In this document: positions 1-6,442 of the stretch, piece by piece
Layout of the letters: each line of letters starts with the position of its first letter
Position numbering within the stretch: the stretch's first letter is position 1
Assembly: GCA_023247285.1 (NCBI GenBank)
Contig: JAHFGU010000092.1
Location: forward strand, 1-6,442
Origin: Candidatus Omnitrophota bacterium
GTDB taxonomy: Bacteria > Omnitrophota > Koll11 > Aquiviventales > Aquiviventaceae
Reading direction: 5' to 3'
Length of the DNA: 6,442 nucleotides
Program-made: the position numbers and the translations under genes
The notes under the pieces: model-generated
Told to the model about the DNA's origin: nothing
What the model saw: the letters and a program-made list of their open reading frames with translations, nothing else
Database searches by the model: none

Positions 1-1148
1 GGCATGCCGAGGCGCTGAATGAGCGGCTCGATATCCTGGCGCTGCTGCGCGACCGCCTGGTGACCATTGACGCGGCGCTCGATGCGCTCAGAGAACAGGA
101 ACAGCCGGTCCCCCCAGCCGCGCCGCCCCCGACGAGGTCGCTGCCGCCAGCGCCGGCTGCGCCGCCCTCGACGCCGGCTGCGCCGATGACGCAGACCGTG
201 CCGCCCACCGTGACGCGCCAGCGCCGGCCAGGCGCTGCGTCGGAAACGCTCGAGTGGATGCGCGCCGAACTGCGGGAAGCGCAGTCCCGCATCTCCGCTG
301 GTGTCTCCTCCCTGCAGTCCGGCGTGCGCAGCCTCCACGCGCCACGCGTTGCGGCGCGGCTGCAGGTGCCGGATCCGGCCGTGAACGGCACGCGCTGGTT
401 CTATGTGTTCGGGCCCGGCGGGCGGGTGGGCTACGGCGCCCGGCCCAACGGCCAGGAGATCTTTATCGCGGTTCCGGCCGGCGAGATCGAGCCGGTCGTG
501 ATCCGGATCATCGATGCGGACACGCGCGGCCGTTACGATGAGATGGACACGAGCTGGGACACCGTCACCGCGTTTGCGGTGTATGGCGATGGCCCCGCTC
601 CGCTGGCGTTGCGCGTGATCGGGCCGGAAGAACCGGACGACACGGTCGTCACGTTCGGCCCGTTCCGTCCGATTCAAGGGGAAATTCGCGGGGAGTGGCT
701 GGTCTTTCGCGTCCAGGCGCAGGGCCTCTCTGGCAACGACAACAATCTGTTTGGGATGGAGGTCACGCCGGCCACGGCAGAAGGGTTTGTCCGGGAGGCC
801 TCGCTGCGGCTGCCTGATCGGCCGGGTGCTGTGCTGCGCGTCTTTCCGGAGATTCCGCCTGAGGCGGCGATGGTGCGCGCGCTCAACTTTGATCTGGACC
901 GCGATGGCGGCCGCGCCTCGATGGTCCGCGTCCGCCAGGACGGCGCGCGGGACGGCTGGGTGCCGGTGCGGGGGTCGGAGAGCGGGGTATGGGTCGCGAC
1001 CACCGTGACGGTGCCGCCCGGCACCGAGGGCACCCGCTGGGTGTACCGGATCGAGAAAGGCGCCCAGCGCGAAGGCAACGCGGCCCTCGGCGTGACCGAT
1101 GCATGGGGCACGCCGCTGCCGCTCTATTTCAAGGGCCGCGCCCGCTAG
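1..1148 (+). CDS. Uncharacterised protein, 3' part (5' end outside the window)
   Basis: Function not recognised. The frame is open to the left edge (first full codon at 3) and ends at TAG 1146-1148, giving 381 visible residues. A GTG at 60 lies inside a continuous helical stretch (from NERLDILALLRDRL onward), so it is probably not the start. The order seen is: an amphipathic helix (about 3-105); a Pro/Ala/Thr linker (about 105-235); a second charged helix (about 243-342); then two beta-rich segments (about 357-770 and 795-1145). The first segment carries IRIIDADT (501-524) and GNDNNLFGMEVT (732-767). The second carries NFDLDRDGG (885-911), which resembles an Asp-rich calcium loop. A W-x-x-[FY]-R-[VI] element occurs as WLVFRV (696-713) and WVYRI (1038-1052, spacing shorter by one), hinting at a diverged duplication. 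Helix, linker and beta domains would suit an envelope or extracellular protein, but the N-terminus is missing, so no signal peptide can be judged. It is probably transcribed separately from the next gene, given the hairpin and promoter between them. Confidence 0.85.
   Translation, partial: HAEALNERLDILALLRDRLVTIDAALDALREQEQPVPPAAPPPTRSLPPAPAAPPSTPAAPMTQTVPPTVTRQRRPGAASETLEWMRAELREAQSRISAGVSSLQSGVRSLHAPRVAARLQVPDPAVNGTRWFYVFGPGGRVGYGARPNGQEIFIAVPAGEIEPVVIRIIDADTRGRYDEMDTSWDTVTAFAVYGDGPAPLALRVIGPEEPDDTVVTFGPFRPIQGEIRGEWLVFRVQAQGLSGNDNNLFGMEVTPATAEGFVREASLRLPDRPGAVLRVFPEIPPEAAMVRALNFDLDRDGGRASMVRVRQDGARDGWVPVRGSESGVWVATTVTVPPGTEGTRWVYRIEKGAQREGNAALGVTDAWGTPLPLYFKGRAR
151..185 (+). repeat. 14-bp direct repeat in the Pro/Ala linker
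   Basis: CGCCGGCTGCGCCG occurs at 151-164 and again at 172-185, a period of 21 bases or seven codons. It encodes repeated Pro-Ala-rich units (PAAP) in the flexible linker of the first gene. Being in frame, it is most simply slippage or unequal exchange in a low-complexity spacer and may vary in length between strains. Confidence 0.7.
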
Positions 1149-1155
1149 CGCGGCC
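1134..1155 (+). terminator. GC-rich hairpin over the stop codon, possible weak terminator
   Basis: GGCCGCG (1134-1140) and CGCGGCC (1149-1155) form a perfect 7-bp inverted repeat around an 8-base loop that contains the TAG stop. Only GTCTT follows, not a real T-tract, so intrinsic termination would be weak. It may instead protect the transcript 3' end or be chance in GC-rich DNA. It directly precedes the TTGACA box of the next promoter, which suits a transcription-unit boundary. Confidence 0.35.
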
Positions 1156-1158
1156 GTC

Positions 1159-1187
1159 TTGACAACCCGCACCCAGTGTCGTAGCGT
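1159..1187 (+). promoter_or_regulatory. Candidate sigma-70-type promoter of the three-gene operon
   Basis: A perfect TTGACA -35 box (1159-1164) is followed after 17 bases by TAGCGT (1182-1187), which matches TATAAT at three positions, including the first T, the A and the last T. Transcription would begin near 1193-1195, almost at the ATG at 1197. The transcript would then be leaderless for that start, or would have a leader of about 30 bases for the alternative ATG at 1224. The exact -35 in an otherwise GC-rich gap is the main support. Confidence 0.45.
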
Positions 1188-1196
1188 ATCTGCGCT

Positions 1197-1469
1197 ATGA
1201 CGCGCGCAGGCGGGGTCCTCGGCATGCTCGGGCTGACCGCGGCCGTCGTCATGCCGTTCTGGAACATCCCCCTCATCGTCAAGATCCAGCAGCGCCGGTC
1301 CTCGCGGGATATCAGCCTGGCCTGGGTGGTCGGTGTCTGGATGTGCATCGTCCTCATGCTGCCCGCCGCGCTGGCCTCCCCCGATGTCACCTTCCGCGTC
1401 TTCACGCTGGTCAATACCGTGCTGTTCACGGCCGTGCTGGTGCAGGTGCTCCGGTTCCGGGCGGCGTGA
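1197..1469 (+). CDS. Small three-helix PQ-loop / SemiSWEET-like membrane protein
   Basis: The 90-residue product has three hydrophobic helices (about residues 8-28, 40-60 and 64-85), the size and layout of a SemiSWEET/MtN3 half-transporter. Such proteins pair in the inner membrane to make a sugar or small-solute pore. The family signature is visible as N23-I-P-L-I-V-K-I followed by RRSSRDIS (residues 33-40), the loop after the PQ motif. Here the Pro (P25) is kept but the usual Gln is Leu, so sugar transport is not assured. N73 in helix 3 and W43/W48 in helix 2 are candidates for pore residues. No Shine-Dalgarno precedes ATG 1197; an in-frame ATG at 1224 (81 residues) has AGGCGGGG eight bases upstream and would still keep helix 1. 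The stop overlaps the next start by one base (TGATG), indicating translational coupling. Family assignment is fairly good; substrate is unknown. Confidence 0.75.
   Translation: MTRAGGVLGMLGLTAAVVMPFWNIPLIVKIQQRRSSRDISLAWVVGVWMCIVLMLPAALASPDVTFRVFTLVNTVLFTAVLVQVLRFRAA
1208..1215 (+). promoter_or_regulatory. Possible ribosome binding site for the alternative start at 1224
   Basis: AGGCGGGG lies eight bases before an in-frame ATG at 1224, whereas ATG 1197 has no purine-rich sequence upstream. With transcription starting near 1194, either a leaderless start at 1197 or an SD-led start at 1224 is possible. The match is imperfect, and G-runs are common in this DNA. Confidence 0.3.
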
Positions 1470-1810
1470 TGTCTTCTCAGGAACGCCGCCAGTACGCCCG
1501 GTTGAAGACGCAGCTCGGGATGCGCTACGCGGTGCTCGGCGCCGGCGCGCCCGTGGCCTCGCGGACGCATGACACGAGCGGCGGCGGCGTCTGCTTTTTC
1601 ACGGGAACGAAATTTGAACGGGGCGCCGTCATGCAGATCATGATCGACTACCCCGGGCGTGCGGTGACCTTCACCGGCGAGGTGGTCTGGAGCGGGGAAG
1701 TGCTGGTCAAGGATGACGGCGAGCCGGCCCCGCCCTTCCAGACCGGCGTGAGGTTCGTCTCGATCACGCCGCAGGACCTCGCCTTTGTGACGCGGCATTG
1801 TGCCTCCTGA
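1469..1810 (+). CDS. PilZ-domain protein, probable c-di-GMP receptor
   Basis: This 113-residue protein is a stand-alone PilZ domain. It has both halves of the c-di-GMP binding signature: RxxxR (R7-QYA-R11) near the N-terminus and DxSxxG (D35, S37, G40, within DTSGGG) at the first beta strand. The rest alternates beta strands, with FTGEVVWSG typical of the PilZ barrel and QTGVRFVSI near the end. Such single-domain proteins are cytosolic effectors that change partner activity on binding c-di-GMP, often in motility, adhesion or exopolysaccharide control; the partner is not visible. ATG 1469 is chosen because it overlaps the upstream stop as TGATG and sits six residues before R7. A GTG at 1466 is directly adjacent and in frame. 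There is no strong Shine-Dalgarno, so re-initiation after the upstream gene is likely. Its end overlaps the next gene by 11 bases. Confidence 0.9.
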   Translation: MSSQERRQYARLKTQLGMRYAVLGAGAPVASRTHDTSGGGVCFFTGTKFERGAVMQIMIDYPGRAVTFTGEVVWSGEVLVKDDGEPAPPFQTGVRFVSITPQDLAFVTRHCAS

Positions 1811-2264
1811 CGGTGCCGCGCGCCTGACGGTGATCTCCGGCGGCCAGACCGGGGTGGACCGCGCCGCGCTCGACGTGGCCCTCGAGCTGGGCCTGGGCTG
1901 CGGCGGCTGGTGCCCGCGCGGCCGGCGCGCCGAAGACGGCGTCCTCCCCGCCCGCTACCCGCTACGCGAAACCTCCTCGGACGAGTACGCCCAGCGCACG
2001 GAATGGAACGTGCGCGACGCGGACGCCACGCTCATCATCGCCGAAGGGCCGCTGACCGGCGGCACCGCGTTCACCGCGCAGCTCGCGCGGAAGCTCGGAA
2101 AGCCGCTCTTGGTGGTCGAAGCCGGCTCGCCAGGGCCTGCGGAGATCCGCCGCTGGCTTCAGGAGCGCAGGGTGCGCATCGTGAACGTGGCCGGCCCGCG
2201 CGAGCGCACTCGCCCTGGCATCTACGCGAAGGCCGCCGCTCTGCTGCGCGAGGTCCTCGCGTAA
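1800..2264 (+). CDS. Circularly permuted YpsA-type SLOG protein (putative molybdenum cofactor carrier family)
   Basis: The 154-residue product has the Rossmann-like SLOG fold of the 'putative molybdenum carrier' family. Signature segments are ISGGQTGVDRAALD (residues 12-25), the phosphate-binding loop, then GGWCPRGRRAEDG (35-47), then T67-EWNVRDAD (to 75) with LIIAEGPLTGGT (78-89). Length is normal for the family. Members are related to the plant/algal Moco carrier and to DprA/LOG proteins and are thought to bind nucleotides or nucleotide-derived ligands; the true role of most bacterial members is unknown. GTG 1800 is the only good start: a stop in this frame lies at 1788-1790, and a later GTG at 1830 would begin inside the first strand. 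It overlaps the PilZ gene by 11 bases, so the two are probably co-translated. No molybdopterin gene is visible, so Moco handling should not be assumed. Confidence 0.88.
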   Translation: MPPDGAARLTVISGGQTGVDRAALDVALELGLGCGGWCPRGRRAEDGVLPARYPLRETSSDEYAQRTEWNVRDADATLIIAEGPLTGGTAFTAQLARKLGKPLLVVEAGSPGPAEIRRWLQERRVRIVNVAGPRERTRPGIYAKAAALLREVLA

Positions 2265-2294
2265 TTCGGGGCTAGCTCAGACTGTCCCCGAATT
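2263..2294 (+). terminator. 9-bp perfect inverted repeat after the operon, possible terminator
   Basis: AATTCGGGG (2263-2271) and CCCCGAATT (2286-2294) are perfectly complementary, with a 14-base loop. The first arm starts inside the TAA stop (2262-2264) of the SLOG gene. No T-run follows (GGTGGCGG), so if it terminates it is not a classical intrinsic terminator. The right arm also belongs to a repeated unit (2284-2312) and abuts the gltB -35 region, so the hairpin could influence both transcription units. Confidence 0.4.
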
Positions 2295-2312
2295 GGTGGC
2301 GGTCCCCGATTT
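2284..2312 (+). repeat. Two near-identical GTCCCCGAATT units, possible interspersed repeat remnant
   Basis: GTCCCCGAATT (2284-2294) is repeated as GTCCCCGATTT (2302-2312), 10 of 11 bases identical, at an 18-base period. On the - strand the units read as AAATCGGGGAC and AATTCGGGGAC, the second continuing into AGTCT. Intergenic repeats with a GGGGACAGTC-like core are, from memory, scattered through several bacterial genomes and sometimes associated with REP-type (IS200-like) transposases. No transposase is present here, so that origin is inference. Confidence 0.45.
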
Positions 2313-2322
2313 CTGCTAGAAT
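2293..2322 (+). promoter_or_regulatory. gltB: Candidate promoter of gltB with extended -10
   Basis: TAGAAT (2317-2322) matches TATAAT at five of six positions and is preceded by TGC (2314-2316), an extended -10 element. TTGGTG (2293-2298) is a weak -35 at 18 bases. Transcription would start near 2329, leaving a leader of about 19 bases before ATG 2348 and excluding the in-frame ATG at 2321. The weak -35 overlaps the inverted repeat and the repeated GTCCCCGAATT unit. No sigma-54 or nitrogen-regulator site was recognised. Confidence 0.5.
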
Positions 2323-2338
2323 GATTCGTCGTAACCCC

Positions 2339-2343
2339 AGGTG
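2339..2343 (+). promoter_or_regulatory. gltB: Ribosome binding site supporting the gltB start at 2348
   Basis: AGGTG ends four bases before ATG 2348, with its AGG core six bases away. The upstream in-frame ATG at 2321 has no such site and overlaps the likely -10 box. This decides the start in favour of 2348. Confidence 0.5.
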
Positions 2344-2347
2344 TTCC

Positions 2348-6442
<4,095 letters not shown>

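Noticed and set aside
60..62. GTG as the start of the first gene
   Set aside because: The same frame is open to the left edge and encodes a continuous helical segment upstream, so the gene very probably begins outside the window.
1145..1798. 217-codon - strand frame opposite the PQ-loop and PilZ genes
   Set aside because: The + strand genes have clear family motifs. The antisense product is His/Arg-rich without a domain, as expected for GC-rich shadow frames.
1800..2264. Naming the SLOG gene as a molybdenum cofactor carrier with known function
   Set aside because: The family name comes from distant plant/algal relatives and structural genomics. No molybdopterin gene is in view, so only the family is called.
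2268..2312. tRNA-like start (GGGGCTAGCTCAG) after the SLOG gene
   Set aside because: The TAGCTCAG resembles a D-arm, but there is no T-arm box (GGTTCGAATCC-like), no anticodon stem and no matching acceptor. The inverted repeat explains the sequence better.

Overview
The window is high-GC bacterial DNA, and every gene I can support lies on the + strand. Coding is dense, with third codon positions strongly G/C. A PilZ-domain protein and an FMN/iron-sulfur glutamate synthase are compatible with a diderm, motile or surface-attached bacterium. The phylum cannot be fixed from this stretch. The small PQ-loop protein and the first gene remind me of uncultivated lineages such as Omnitrophota, but that is weak recall, not evidence.

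Layout: (1) From the left edge to 1148 is the 3' part of an uncharacterised protein: a helical segment, a Pro/Ala linker, a second helix, then two beta-rich segments. (2) A short gap (1149-1196) holds a GC-rich hairpin over the stop codon and a promoter with a perfect TTGACA. (3) From 1197 to 2264 lie three overlapping small genes: a three-helix PQ-loop/SemiSWEET-like membrane protein, a PilZ c-di-GMP-binding protein, and a circularly permuted YpsA-type SLOG protein ('putative molybdenum cofactor carrier' family). They overlap by 1 and 11 bases and look like one operon. (4) From 2265 to 2347 is a non-coding gap with a 9-bp perfect inverted repeat, a partly repeated GTCCCCGAATT unit and a good extended -10 promoter. 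(5) From 2348 to the right edge is gltB, the large (alpha) subunit of glutamate synthase, intact for 1365 codons and cut by the window end roughly 120-150 codons before its expected stop.

How the parts work together: gltB is housekeeping nitrogen assimilation (glutamine + 2-oxoglutarate to two glutamate). It lacks the long insertion of ferredoxin-type enzymes, so a gltD partner is expected nearby, probably just downstream. The three-gene operon couples a possible small-solute transporter or membrane sensor with two proteins from nucleotide-ligand families. A functional link among them is inference from gene overlap only. I found no RNA gene, CRISPR array, transposase or phage gene. I see no convincing new system; the items most worth a second look are the three-gene operon, the repeat in the gltB leader and the uncharacterised first protein.
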